A DNA stretch of 64,000 nt from UBA1141 sp963665155 (GCA_963665155.2 CAXXFI010000001.1:124001-188000), one strand, 5' to 3'; counted from the stretch's first letter, positions 36,776 through 45,156 are shown. Notes: generated by a model from the letters alone, not told the origin. A program made the numbers and translations.

Positions 36776-36815
36776 GTATAACAAAAACTCTCCTCCCCCT
36801 TTAGGGGGAGAGTTT
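36776..36815 (-). terminator. Rho-independent terminator of the ATPase operon
   Basis: Read on the minus strand, AAACTCTCCCCCT pairs with AGGGGGAGGAGAGTTT (2-nt bulge) and is followed by a T-run (TTTTTG). It lies 25 bp after the ATPase stop. The AT-rich palindrome GTTACGTAAC lies between the two. Confidence 0.75.
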
Positions 36816-36840
36816 GTTACATACCAGGTTACGTAACATG

Positions 36841-38073
36841 TTATGTGAATTCATGGTTTAGATTCCCCCATTTAATGTCTCCTCCACTTGCCTGGACCTG
36901 TGTGAAGAGTTTGTCGTACCGATTAAGCGTGGTCCGAACTGTGCCTTCCGAAATATCCAACATCTCCGCTAACTCCTTGACGGTCTTGCCGCCCTTACGT
37001 AGAGTCGCTGAGATACGCTGGCTGTGGCTTAGAGTCTCGGAAAGCTCAAGGATGTCTTCGATGTTGGCTCTAGTGAATGTAACTTTGTCGTCCGTGAAAT
37101 CAATCTCGAATGCCTGATCCCTCAACCTCTTTCCGTTGTTGCTCTTGGTATGTTTCAGTCCGATTACGAAGGGACTCAATCCAGGCTCATGGCTGGCATT
37201 CACCCGGAAGTTGGCTCTGGGTAAATTGCGCCAGAAAATCGAGCCAAAGGGTTCGTTCTCCTTCCCTCCTTTGGCTACATGGGCCACTGTAAGACTGCAA
37301 GTCCTCAAAGACCGCAAGGCAGCAAAGTACTCGTTGGTCGGGGCGGAGGACTCAGGTTCTCCTACTGCCGGTGCTGCGCTATCCACCACCACCAGACCTA
37401 TATTGTTGTCTACCACCAAGCGATTGATCTGCTGGAAGTCGGCTGCGAGAAGCTGGTGCATCTGCCGGTAGAAAATCCCTTCTGGGATAGGAAGTTCCAG
37501 TCCCGCGGAGATCATGTTCACTCTCTCCCAGAGAGTATCTTCATCAGTTTCATAATCTAGATACAAAACATTGCCTGGCTCCGCTTCCAAGCCCATGTGG
37601 GAGATTCCCTGGCTCACTAACACGCTCATTAGGATTGCCATCCAAGATTTACCGGTGTCTCCCTCTCCGAAGAGCAATGTAGCTTGGCGTTCTTGCAGCA
37701 AGGGCCTCAATCTGAAAACGAGGCCTTCTGGCATGGAGTGGTCCGCCAGTTTGATGGTCGGCGTCTCTTCCCGGTGCTTGTCCAGCACCATGACGCAGAC
37801 GAACTCCAAAACATTAGTCCATTCGACGCCCGGAATTATCTCATCGAGGACCTTGCTCATCGACTTCCTGGATGGTGACGAAGTTAGGTTCAACCTCGCT
37901 CGATGGACGTGACCGGCAGCGCCAGGAATTTTGCTAGTGATGGTGATCTCACCACTGGTTTCATACCTGGAGTTTTCGCTGATGCGGTCCACCAGCACTA
38001 CAAGTTTTTCGTCGAAGAAGTCCAGCCGGTAAATACCAGCTGTATTGTTCAACTTGGGTCTAGCGACTGTCAT
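36841..38073 (-). CDS. RepA/RecA-like AAA ATPase with C-terminal winged helix
   Basis: A 410-residue ATPase. The N-terminal 120 residues are unrecognised. A RecA/RepA-type core follows with Walker A LLFGEGDTGKSWMA (about residues 134-147), an acidic LYLDYETDEDTLWERV segment and Walker B GLVVVDSAAP. The C-terminus is a helix-turn-helix (GGKTVKELAEMLDISEGTVR, about residues 368-387). This is the arrangement of plasmid RepA-like or primase-associated helicases on mobile elements, suggesting replication of the excised element. Its ATG overlaps the stop of the 115-residue gene upstream (ATGA), so translation is coupled. Confidence 0.8.
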   Translation of the reverse strand: MTVARPKLNNTAGIYRLDFFDEKLVVLVDRISENSRYETSGEITITSKIPGAAGHVHRARLNLTSSPSRKSMSKVLDEIIPGVEWTNVLEFVCVMVLDKHREETPTIKLADHSMPEGLVFRLRPLLQERQATLLFGEGDTGKSWMAILMSVLVSQGISHMGLEAEPGNVLYLDYETDEDTLWERVNMISAGLELPIPEGIFYRQMHQLLAADFQQINRLVVDNNIGLVVVDSAAPAVGEPESSAPTNEYFAALRSLRTCSLTVAHVAKGGKENEPFGSIFWRNLPRANFRVNASHEPGLSPFVIGLKHTKSNNGKRLRDQAFEIDFTDDKVTFTRANIEDILELSETLSHSQRISATLRKGGKTVKELAEMLDISEGTVRTTLNRYDKLFTQVQASGGDIKWGNLNHEFT

Positions 38074-38417
38074 AAATCAATAGCACCACCTCTAGATTTG
38101 ACTTGAGGAGCCAGTTGACTAGGTTCGGGTTCCATTGGGCGTTCTTCTATCCAATTATCTGAATTGCGTGATGTAAGTTCGTCTCGGATTTCTACTAGGA
38201 GCTTTGCTATCTGGTATATCGGACTCTGATAGCTGGCACTGTGGTAGGGGGTCCGACCAAGCTCATAATAATGGTCCCGCCATGTGTCCGACACCTGGTA
38301 ATCAATTGAGTCGTTTTCTGCCTCCCATTCCTTGTGCGAATTGCACCATACATATCCAACTGGTGTGGCGTTAATCGATTTTCTGCTTTTAAAGTACACT
38401 TCTACACCTCTTCCCAA
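38070..38417 (-). CDS. Hypothetical protein (115 aa) coupled to the ATPase
   Basis: A 115-residue protein with no recognised domain. It is polar and aromatic-rich in the first 70 residues (VGYVWCNSHKEWEAEN, DTWRDHYYELGRTPYHSASY) and has a helix IYQIAKLLVEIRDEL. It overlaps the ATPase start by 4 bp and lies 76 bp after the excisionase-like gene, so the three form one operon. It could be an accessory of the ATPase; function unknown. Confidence 0.6.
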   Translation of the reverse strand: MGRGVEVYFKSRKSINATPVGYVWCNSHKEWEAENDSIDYQVSDTWRDHYYELGRTPYHSASYQSPIYQIAKLLVEIRDELTSRNSDNWIEERPMEPEPSQLAPQVKSRGGAIDL

Positions 38418-38493
38418 AACTAGCAGTCTGTTCTTTCCATCTTGAAATTTCAGCGCCGTTCCTCGGATATCGAGGGGGGGGTGGATAATGTTG

Positions 38494-38682
38494 TTATTCC
38501 CCCATGCCCTCCGCTAACCACTGCAAGAACGTCTCACGGTGGATGATGATGCGTTTGCCGATGCGCCTTGCCCCTGCCAGTTTCCCTTGATTCGCTAAAG
38601 AATAGAGCGTTGCCTCACTCACCACGGCTTGAGCCGCAGCTTCCGAGATAGACATCCCAGCGGTCGGTTCCTTTGTCACCAT
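38494..38682 (-). CDS. Excisionase/AlpA-like HTH protein
   Basis: A 62-residue protein that is one HTH_17-type winged helix: MSISEAAAQAVVSEATLYSL and ANQGKLAGARRIGKRIIIHR, then ETFLQWL. This is the common DNA-binding domain of excisionases and AlpA-type regulators. It is first in the operon with the 115-residue protein and the ATPase, and divergent from the zinc-finger/integrase pair at 38792. The 109-bp region between them carries a palindrome likely to be its operator. Confidence 0.82.
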   Translation of the reverse strand: MVTKEPTAGMSISEAAAQAVVSEATLYSLANQGKLAGARRIGKRIIIHRETFLQWLAEGMGE

Positions 38683-38738
38683 GTTGTTTTTCTCCCTAAT
38701 CGAGTTTGCGGGGTTTATTTTGGTTGACCCATGTCTAA

Positions 38739-38779
38739 TAGGATAGTACTATCTTTCATATCCAATCAATAATATCCTA
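38739..38779. promoter_or_regulatory. Candidate operator between Xis-like and zinc-finger genes
   Basis: A perfect 12-bp palindrome GATAGTACTATC (38742-38753) lies inside a wider inverted pair TAGGATA (38739-38745) and TATCCTA (38773-38779) in a very AT-rich divergent promoter region. It may bind the HTH_17 protein. Confidence 0.5.
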
Positions 38780-38791
38780 TGAGGCTAAGCT

Positions 38792-39634
38792 ATGAGTCTG
38801 GTCCCGGCTTTTCAAATTTCATCCAGGGTATATTGGGCACGTGGCGGAATTTGGCGGGTAGAGTCGATAACCGAAGGAAGTCACAGGCTACTTTGTGACC
38901 CTATATCCATGCCCCTTCATACCTATGACCCAATGACAGAGAAGCCAACTGCATATCTCGCTTTTGCTCAAATCCGCGACGGGCTGTGGTCGCCGAGTGC
39001 GGATACTAGCTTCAAAGGTCTGTGTGACCGCCTTGTGGAGTTTGTAGTCAGATACGGAACGCCAGTTATTGCTCCCGATAGCAGACCAGAAACCCCCGTC
39101 ATCAATGAGACGGTGGAAGAGATACTTCAAGAAGCCGCTCGGTTGGCTGCAGCCGTCCGCTGCCACCAGGTACTCTCCAGTGATTGGACCCTGGAACCTT
39201 CTGTCAGGTGCTACTTGGAAAGTCCCGACGCCGCGCCGTTTAGGGTTACCTACCAAAAATCCAGCGCTGGGCAAGCCGGTCAAAAAAGGGGCTATGATTT
39301 TGATACTGTGTCCGGCTTAGTTGATTGGCTGGGATACAACGTAAATGTGCACAATCACGGGTTGTGGGGCGTGTATCCGAATGTTCGATGGCATTCAGAG
39401 CAAGGGTGGCAGCAAGGTCATATTTATCAAAGTCTGCTGTGCGCCATGTGGCTCCAGTTATCCCAGGCTATGGTCAATTCATCGTCAGTTAGGCGTTGTA
39501 TAGGGTGCGACATTCTCTTTCAAGCCGGTGGTAGAAATGACCAGGTGTACCACGACCATCGCTGTAGAGCGGCAGCTAACGCTCGCAACACTTATGAAAG
39601 AAAGAAACGCAATGCTGGAAGGATTAAGGAATGA
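38792..39634 (+). CDS. C-terminal zinc-finger protein co-translated with the integrase
   Basis: A 280-residue protein. The first 230 residues are unrecognised, with YDFDTVSGLVDWLGYNVNVH in the middle. The C-terminus (about 243-275) is a CGNR-like zinc finger: CIGCDILFQ then HDHRCRAAANARNTYERKKR, with a basic helix after it. Its stop overlaps the integrase ATG by 4 bp (ATGA), so the two are co-translated. GAGG precedes the ATG. CGNR-type proteins bind nucleic acid; an accessory role in integration or its control is inferred from context. Confidence 0.65.
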   Translation: MSLVPAFQISSRVYWARGGIWRVESITEGSHRLLCDPISMPLHTYDPMTEKPTAYLAFAQIRDGLWSPSADTSFKGLCDRLVEFVVRYGTPVIAPDSRPETPVINETVEEILQEAARLAAAVRCHQVLSSDWTLEPSVRCYLESPDAAPFRVTYQKSSAGQAGQKRGYDFDTVSGLVDWLGYNVNVHNHGLWGVYPNVRWHSEQGWQQGHIYQSLLCAMWLQLSQAMVNSSSVRRCIGCDILFQAGGRNDQVYHDHRCRAAANARNTYERKKRNAGRIKE

Positions 39635-40674
39635 ACGGCTCAATCCGGCAACGGTCAAAAGGTAGCTGGCAATTACGATTCGACGCACCACCAGACGGCA
39701 CAGGTAAGCGCCGGTTCATAAGCGAGACGGTGAAGGGAACTAAGAAAGAAGCGGAAAGGGCGCTACGGGACCGCTTGGCCGCTATTGAGAACGGTGGGTA
39801 CGTCAGCAAGGATAAAGAAACGGTCGCCCAGTTCATGGAGCGCTGGTTGGCGACCTACGTGGCGACTAATACTTTCCTCCGAACCCAACACGGTTACAGA
39901 GGTTATATCAGGCGGTATATCGAGCCTAAAATTGGGCAAGTGCCATTGCAGAGTCTCACCGCAGGGCAGATTCAGGGCATATATGCCGATATGCTGGGTA
40001 GGGGCTTGAGCAACACAACTGTAGTCCAGCTGCACCGCATATTGAAGGAAGCGTTGTCGCACGCGGTTAAGTGGGGGATACTCACCCGCAACGTATCTGA
40101 TGCGACGACACCACCGCGCATCCAACGTAAAGAGATGCCCATGTGGGACATTGACACAATCAACCAATTCCTAAGCACGGTCAGTGCTCACCAGTTGGGT
40201 GATCTGTACTACTTCGCCGTACTTACTGGTCTCCGTCGATCCGAGTTGTGTGGCTTGCGCTGGGAAAGCGTCGACTTTGCTAGGGGCAGGCTCAGCGTTG
40301 TGAATACACTTCAGAGGATTACGGGCTACGGTTTGGTTGATGGTCAGCCCAAAACGCTACGATCCCGCCGATTGACCGCTTTGTCTCCTGAATCTGTGGA
40401 GTTGCTTCATGATGTTCGAGGGCGTCAAATCGAACAACAACTGGAACTCGGAGACCTGTGGGAGCGCACAGGATACGTCTTCACTAAACTCGATGGCTTG
40501 CCGTTGACCCCAGATCAAGTCACGAAAGACTTTGCCAGGTTGGTTCGTAAATCTGGGTTGCCCCACCTAACCCTTCACGGATTGCGGCATGCCTTTGCGA
40601 CACTATCTCTAACCGCTGGTGTCGATCTGAAAACAACCTCTGAGATGCTGGGACACCCGGCTTCGGCGGTATGA
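39631..40674 (+). CDS. int: Tyrosine integrase, C-terminally truncated
   Basis: A 347-residue tyrosine recombinase next to the right att. It has the AP2-like arm-binding start (SIRQRSKGSWQLRFDAPPDG), a SAM-like core-binding domain (about 65-145), and the catalytic Arg in LTGLRRSELCGLRW. HGLRHAFATL carries His-x-x-Arg, and EMLGHPASAV the final His. The frame ends there. Family members continue about 10 residues to the nucleophile Tyr (usually in a YSHV or YGHV block), which is absent in all frames here. The protein should bind but not cut DNA, so the element is probably not mobile by itself. Confidence 0.88.
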   Translation: MNGSIRQRSKGSWQLRFDAPPDGTGKRRFISETVKGTKKEAERALRDRLAAIENGGYVSKDKETVAQFMERWLATYVATNTFLRTQHGYRGYIRRYIEPKIGQVPLQSLTAGQIQGIYADMLGRGLSNTTVVQLHRILKEALSHAVKWGILTRNVSDATTPPRIQRKEMPMWDIDTINQFLSTVSAHQLGDLYYFAVLTGLRRSELCGLRWESVDFARGRLSVVNTLQRITGYGLVDGQPKTLRSRRLTALSPESVELLHDVRGRQIEQQLELGDLWERTGYVFTKLDGLPLTPDQVTKDFARLVRKSGLPHLTLHGLRHAFATLSLTAGVDLKTTSEMLGHPASAV

Positions 40675-40692
40675 TGTCCACGGAATGTCCAC
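40674..40692 (+). repeat. Candidate integrase arm site, right end
   Basis: ATGTCCACGGAATGTCCAC, two exact copies of ATGTCCAC with an 11-bp period. It starts at the integrase stop codon and matches 21655-21673 in 18 of 19 bases. Confidence 0.6.
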
Positions 40693-40798
40693 AAAGTCGA
40701 CGCAATTAGACTGTACTAGATGGGCCAGAATGGATGTCTCAGGCGTGAAATCCCAACAGGGAGACACTAGAAAAACCTATTATTACTTGGTGCGTACA

Positions 40799-40855
40799 AC
40801 TTAAAATCCGCTGGCCTCACGGCTGTGTGGGTTCGAGTCCCTCTCCCGGCACCAA
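40799..40855 (+). repeat. attR: 57-bp copy of the tRNA-Leu 3' end
   Basis: Identical to 21542-21598 in the same orientation. It is only the 3' part of tRNA-Leu(TAA), so it is an attachment site and not a tRNA gene. It marks the right end of the element. Confidence 0.92.
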
Positions 40856-41303
40856 GCGATTTGAAGCTAGATTTGGCACCGGATAGTGGTGTCATAGGCC
40901 CTTGGGTGTTATCACCAGACTCCACACTGTTAACAAAAGTGTTAAAAAACCCCACATAGCGCTGGTATAAATCCTTCCGCCAAGGTCGCTTTCCTTACGA
41001 TAAGTACGCCGGAGATATGTCCAACTCCTGGGCTATATGTCGCATCGACTGCTTACTAACCCTTAATCCTTCTCCATAAACTTTTCCAAATGAGAATGTC
41101 TATAATTCGCAGTGGACTGCGACTATGGAATTTTGCAGTACCCTCAAGGAAGTCTTGATTATTCTCCGCATCTACTTTCAACAATCCAACGCAAAACAAC
41201 TCCCTTTCGACGGGCTTGCTCCGCAGCCAGCTCCCCCATTTGATAGCAGCAGGTCCGTAGTAAGTCTGAATCAGCTTGTTGTCCATGATCGGTATTAAGA
41301 ACT
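40856..41303. other. Gap between attR and the IS5 remnant
   Basis: Holds a minus-strand frame (41286-41056) beginning MDNKLIQTYYGPAAIKWGSW that ends close to the IS5 end and may be the stub of a gene cut by that IS; it has no recognised family. The rest shows nothing. Confidence 0.35.
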
Positions 41304-42191
41304 CCTAACAAATTGAACTGAGTTAATCTTGGCGCTAGTGGCCGGTTGGCTGAATCTTCCCCTTGTGTGGATGGGAGGCTGATGGCGAAACCACTGGTAG
41401 ATGATGAACTATGGGAATTGATCCAACCCTTATTGCCGGTACCCATGCCCAGGCGATGGCGCTACCCTGGCCGGAAGCGCCTGCAGAACCGTCGGGCGCT
41501 GACCGGCATCTTGTTCGTCCTTAAGAGTGGCATTCCCTGGGAGATGTTGCCCCAAGAGATGGGGTGTGGCTCGGGGATGACCTGTTGCCGTCGTCTTCGA
41601 GACTGGCAGGAAGCTGGAGTTTGGCAAGAAACATTTCATGAAGCTTTTGCCAAACTGCGAGAAGCCGACCAGATTGACTAGTCTCGAGTTGTGGTGGATA
41701 GCGCCTCCATCCGGGCGGTTGGCGGAGGGGGAAAACTGGGCCCAATCCCACTGACCGGCGCAAGCCGGGGAGCAAGCACCACCTGATTACCGACGCCCAA
41801 GGGATCCCTCTGGCCGCCATCTTGACGGGCGCTAACCGTCATGATGTAACTCAGTTGCTGCCCTTGGTGGAAGCCATTCCGTCCATTCGGGGCCAGGTAG
41901 GACGTCCACGCCGGAGACCAGACCAAGTTCAGGGAGACCGAGCTTATGACTCGGAACCCCACCGGCAGGCGTTGCGATCGCTGGGGATCGAGCCGGTCCT
42001 GGCCAAACGCCTTACCCAGCACGGGAGTGGCCTGGGCATCCATCGGTGGGTAGTGGAGCGAACCCTGGCATGGCTGCACCAATTCCGACGGCTGCGGGTT
42101 CGCTATGAAAGGCGAACCGACGCTCATGAAGCTTTCCTTTCCTTCGGTTGTTCCCTCATCTGTTTGACAAGGTCCAAATCAATTTGTTAGG
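41304..42191 (+). mobile_element. IS5-family element, degraded
   Basis: Inverted ends CCTAACAAATTGA (41304-41316) and its complement at 42179-42191 enclose one broken transposase gene. Size (about 890 bp) and gene type fit the IS427 group of IS5. No clear target duplication was found. Confidence 0.8.
41382..42190 (+). pseudogene. IS5-family transposase with TAG stop and frameshift
   Basis: Starts MAKPLVDDELWELIQPLLPV with the RWRYPGRKRLQNRRALTGIL block of IS5 orfA. TAG at 41679-41681 replaces the usual Trp (DQID-stop-SRVVVDSASIRAVGG). A G5 run at 41727-41731, one G short, then shifts the frame to GKTGPNPTDRRKPGSKHHLI and on to VQGDRAYDSEPHR and HRWVVERTLAWLHQ, which carry the DDE Asp and Glu. 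IS427-type elements can use frameshifting in this area, so the shift alone may be natural; the TAG is not. Confidence 0.85.
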
Positions 42192-42836
42192 CGCTCTTAG
42201 TCTCCTTCATGTTGGCAATTCAGGGCCGGGCTGCCAGTGCTGCTGGGTGCCAATTCCTTAATTCATTAGATGTATTCTATGTCCCGAAAGATTAGGCATC
42301 TGCGACGTGCCTCCATGCAAAAGTGTGACGTTGGTCACATTTCGGAATTGCCCCAGAACCTGGCCTCAAATCCGAGTTCCGGTCAGGGAGGATCCGACTT
42401 AGCAGATTTATGGCTATTCCGGCGAATATCTCATGATCTTCTTATCACTTCTATCTCGGCCCCGAATTACCCTCACCTGAAACAGTCCCGAAGAGCCGGT
42501 ATGTTGGCATAATCGCCCTTAACATCTACGATCCCTTGTGAATCCTTGCGTTGGTCCTGGTGGAATTGTGCAAGTTCTGATTAGTCCTTACCTCCACGGC
42601 GGCACCTAACCAGGCGCACTAAAACTTGATCGTCTCTGTTAAAACCTGGGATCAGCACCGGGTTGACGCCATTTATTTACAGGTGAACTTGACCAGTCGA
42701 CCACAGTTCCGGTCTTTCCAGTTAGCTACCGGTTGGGTTTATCCCCTAACCCGATCGGGAATAATGGGTATGGCGGAATTTCCTCTAATCCAATATATTT
42801 GTTGGCATTGATTGATAGACGGGGAGAGTAATCTCG
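42192..42836. other. Non-coding gap
   Basis: About 645 bp between the IS5 remnant and the Eis-type gene. Short open frames only; no motif, RNA or repeat was recognised. Confidence 0.45.
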
Positions 42837-44027
42837 ATGCTGGAACTGAGGACCGTAACTCCTGACGAGTTTGTTCAGTGGGTCCGTGTTGAAGCGCGTG
42901 CCTACGGCAACCGTTTGGACAATGACCCAGAGGTGCTGAGGCCGCATTTCGACTTGGATCGCTCGATTGCCGTGTTCGAGAACGGGGAGATTATCGGTGG
43001 CGCTCACTCCCATCTCGTTGAGATGTCTATTCCTGGGGCTTCGACGGCCATCGCCGGGGTGGCCAACATCGCCGTGCAGCCCACGCATACTCGCCGGGGC
43101 GTTATGACCAGGATGATGCACCATCAGATCAATGATATTCACGAGCGTGGAGAGCCGATGGCGGCGCTGTTCGCTCGCGAAAGCATAATCTACCGTAGGT
43201 TCGGTTATGGCATCGGGTCATTAAACGAGCGGTGGATTATTGATCGCCAGCACAGCGGATACGCTCAGCCTTACGAGCGGCGCGGTCGAATAGTTTTCGT
43301 AGACCCGGCAGACATCGCAAATGAGTTACCTGATGTTTTCCGGCGGACTACCAAGGACCGCCCCGGTGTGTTCCAGCGGCCCCTGCATCAGTGGGAGCAT
43401 GATTCCCGAGCCCCAGAGCACCAGCAAGGCGGACAAGGTGGGCTGTTTTACGCTGCTTATGAAGACGGCGGTAATGTGGACGGCTATGCAACGTACCGTA
43501 TTACCGGAACAACCCTGGTCGTGAACGAGTTGATGGCAGTGACTGAAGACGCGAACAGCGCTTTGTGGCGTTTTTGCTTTGACATCGACTTAACGACCAC
43601 CACGGAGGCTCTTAAACGCCCGGTGGACGACCCCTTGCCCTGGATGTTGGCGGATCCGCGAAGGTTGCAGAGATTGACCCGTGATGGAATGTGGCTGCGC
43701 TTGGTTGATGTCACCGCAGCGCTACAGCTTCGGAGCTATATGCACAGCGATCGTTTGGTCTTGGAGGTGGTGGACGATCTGTGCCCCTGGAACGAAAGAC
43801 GGTTCGAGTTGGAGACTTCTGCCGAGGGTGCCACATGCCGCGAATCGAGTTCATCCGTTGATCTCGTTATCGGTGTCTCCGATCTTGCTTCAGTGTACTT
43901 GGGGGCCGTAAGTTTCACTACCCTTTCACAAGCAGGTTTGGTAGATGAGCGAACCTCTGGCGCGTTACTGCGCGCTGATCGCATGTTCGCTGTGCGGCAT
44001 CAGCCGTGGACTCCAACCAACTTTTAG
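42837..44027 (+). CDS. Eis-type GNAT N-acetyltransferase
   Basis: A 396-residue protein with the layout of Eis-like acetyltransferases. The N-terminal GNAT domain has VANIAVQPTHTRRGVMTRMM (acetyl-CoA pyrophosphate loop R-R-G-V-M, about residues 80-100). A second GNAT-like half follows with YATYRITGTTLVVNELMAVT. The C-terminal part from about 300 resembles the sterol-carrier-like domain and ends in VRHQPWTPTNF; the C-terminal carboxylate is catalytic in Eis. Known members acetylate aminoglycosides or protein lysines. Substrate here is unknown. Confidence 0.85.
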   Translation: MLELRTVTPDEFVQWVRVEARAYGNRLDNDPEVLRPHFDLDRSIAVFENGEIIGGAHSHLVEMSIPGASTAIAGVANIAVQPTHTRRGVMTRMMHHQINDIHERGEPMAALFARESIIYRRFGYGIGSLNERWIIDRQHSGYAQPYERRGRIVFVDPADIANELPDVFRRTTKDRPGVFQRPLHQWEHDSRAPEHQQGGQGGLFYAAYEDGGNVDGYATYRITGTTLVVNELMAVTEDANSALWRFCFDIDLTTTTEALKRPVDDPLPWMLADPRRLQRLTRDGMWLRLVDVTAALQLRSYMHSDRLVLEVVDDLCPWNERRFELETSAEGATCRESSSSVDLVIGVSDLASVYLGAVSFTTLSQAGLVDERTSGALLRADRMFAVRHQPWTPTNF

Positions 44028-44130
44028 GGGCAGCCTGGCGCGCCTATCTAGCGCGAACCAACACATACATCTAACCCTAAGGTAGAATAACCGAAGAAAA
44101 ATCCGACGAGATTATTATCAGGAGGGGGAC

Positions 44131-44619
44131 ATGCCGGACTTAACCTCGATGGCCGCTTCGATAGGCGCCCTACTAAAACATACTGAACAATCCATCGCTG
44201 TGTCCGAATCTTCTTGCGGCGGTCTGATTTCGGCGGCTCTGGTGGCTGTTCCCGGCGCTTCGGCTTATTACGTGGGCGGGGCGGTTGTTTACACCCGAGT
44301 AGGCCAGAGAGGACTGTTGGGAGTGCCCGACCAGGCTATGGAAGGGCTGCGGGCCAGCAGCGAGCCGTACGCCCTGCTCAATGCTCGTACGGTGCGCGAG
44401 TCTTTGGGAACAGTCTGGGCCTTGAGCGAGACTGGGGCAAGCGGGCCCTCCGGCAACCGGTACGGAGATTCAGCGGGTCATGCCTGCATCGCTGTTACTG
44501 GCCCTGTGGAAAAGGTGATCACTGTCGAGACCGGCGTGGCGGATCGGGAGGCGAACATGTGGACCTTCACGACGGCCGCATTGGAACTGCTGGAGCAATG
44601 CGTGAAGGAATCTCAATAA
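44131..44619 (+). CDS. CinA C-terminal-like amidohydrolase family protein
   Basis: A 162-residue protein of the CinA C-terminal (PncC-like) family, which deamidates nicotinamide mononucleotide. SIAVSESSCGGLISAALVAV and SAYYVGGAVVYTRVGQRGLL fit the active-site region, where the catalytic Ser follows E-S. The later ALSETGASGPSGNRYGDSAG matches the family's GIAGP-type loop but is altered, so catalysis is not certain. GGAGGG precedes the ATG. A RidA-family gene follows on the same strand after 69 bp. Confidence 0.75.
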   Translation: MPDLTSMAASIGALLKHTEQSIAVSESSCGGLISAALVAVPGASAYYVGGAVVYTRVGQRGLLGVPDQAMEGLRASSEPYALLNARTVRESLGTVWALSETGASGPSGNRYGDSAGHACIAVTGPVEKVITVETGVADREANMWTFTTAALELLEQCVKESQ

Positions 44620-44688
44620 TTTGCTCGGTTACAGCCGGCCTGTGTTCTCAATTTCTAGGAGCAACATTCTGATTTTAATGGGTTCTTC

Positions 44689-45156
44689 ATGTCAGTAATA
44701 GAAGCCAAACTTGCGGAGTTGGGCTATCAATTGCCGCCGCCGCCGGAACCCGTCGGCAATTACCTTTCCGCAACCCGCAGCGGCAACATAATGTGGATGG
44801 CCGGCGTGGGCTCTCGGAAGATGGACGGGACTAGGATCACGGGCAAGCTGGGCGCTGATTTATCGGTGGAAGAAGGTTATGAGGCAGCCCGCTGGTGTGC
44901 CTTGAACCTCCTGGCCAGAATGAAGGCCGAGTTGGGCGACTTGGATAATGTCACGCGTATCCTCAAAGTGGTAGGAATGGTCAACAGCGACCCAAGTTTT
45001 GGAGAACAAGCCCGAGTGGTAGACGGTGCATCGGACTTGTTCGTCGACCTTTACGGGGAGCGGGGACGTCATAGCAGGTCGGCCCCCGGCATGGGCGCTC
45101 TGCCGGGCGGGATTGCGGTGATCGTAGATTGTGTTATCGAAGTGGCCAACGAGTAA
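44689..45156 (+). CDS. RidA family protein (YjgF/YER057c/UK114 type)
   Basis: A 155-residue RidA-like protein of the slightly longer subfamily often called endoribonuclease L-PSP. Visible marks are NYLSATRSGNIMWMAGVGSR and KLGADLSVEEGYEAARWCAL, the central DLDNVTRILKVVGMVNS strand, and the C-terminal HSRSAPGMGALPGGIAVIVD, where the family's imine-binding Arg normally sits (R-S-A-P here). RidA proteins remove reactive enamine and imine intermediates; this subfamily has varied roles. Confidence 0.85.
   Translation: MSVIEAKLAELGYQLPPPPEPVGNYLSATRSGNIMWMAGVGSRKMDGTRITGKLGADLSVEEGYEAARWCALNLLARMKAELGDLDNVTRILKVVGMVNSDPSFGEQARVVDGASDLFVDLYGERGRHSRSAPGMGALPGGIAVIVDCVIEVANE

Larger units (their letters stand above)
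21542..40855 (+). mobile_element. 19.3-kb tRNA-Leu integrated element (satellite/genomic-island type)
   Basis: Bounded by the 57-bp att duplication, with a tyrosine integrase next to the distal att. Content in order: small hypothetical protein, ArdC-like, SWIM protein, HTH protein, two broken surface-protein genes, terS remnant, IS3-disrupted nuclease-like gene, SNase remnant, alcohol dehydrogenase, IS1182-type element, hypothetical proteins, RepA/RecA-like ATPase operon with excisionase-like HTH, zinc-finger protein and integrase. No conjugation or phage structural genes are seen. Integrase, AlpA/Xis-like HTH, Rep-like ATPase and terS are the gene types of phage satellites, which is the favoured but unproven reading. 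The integrase lacks its catalytic Tyr, so the element looks stranded. Confidence 0.9.

Noticed and set aside
40799..40855. A fourth tRNA gene
   Set aside because: Only the 3' part from the anticodon loop is present; the 5' acceptor strand and D arm are missing. It is the attR copy.
42270..42512. An 80-codon frame between the IS5 remnant and the Eis-type gene
   Set aside because: Composition looks random and no homology or start signal is seen.
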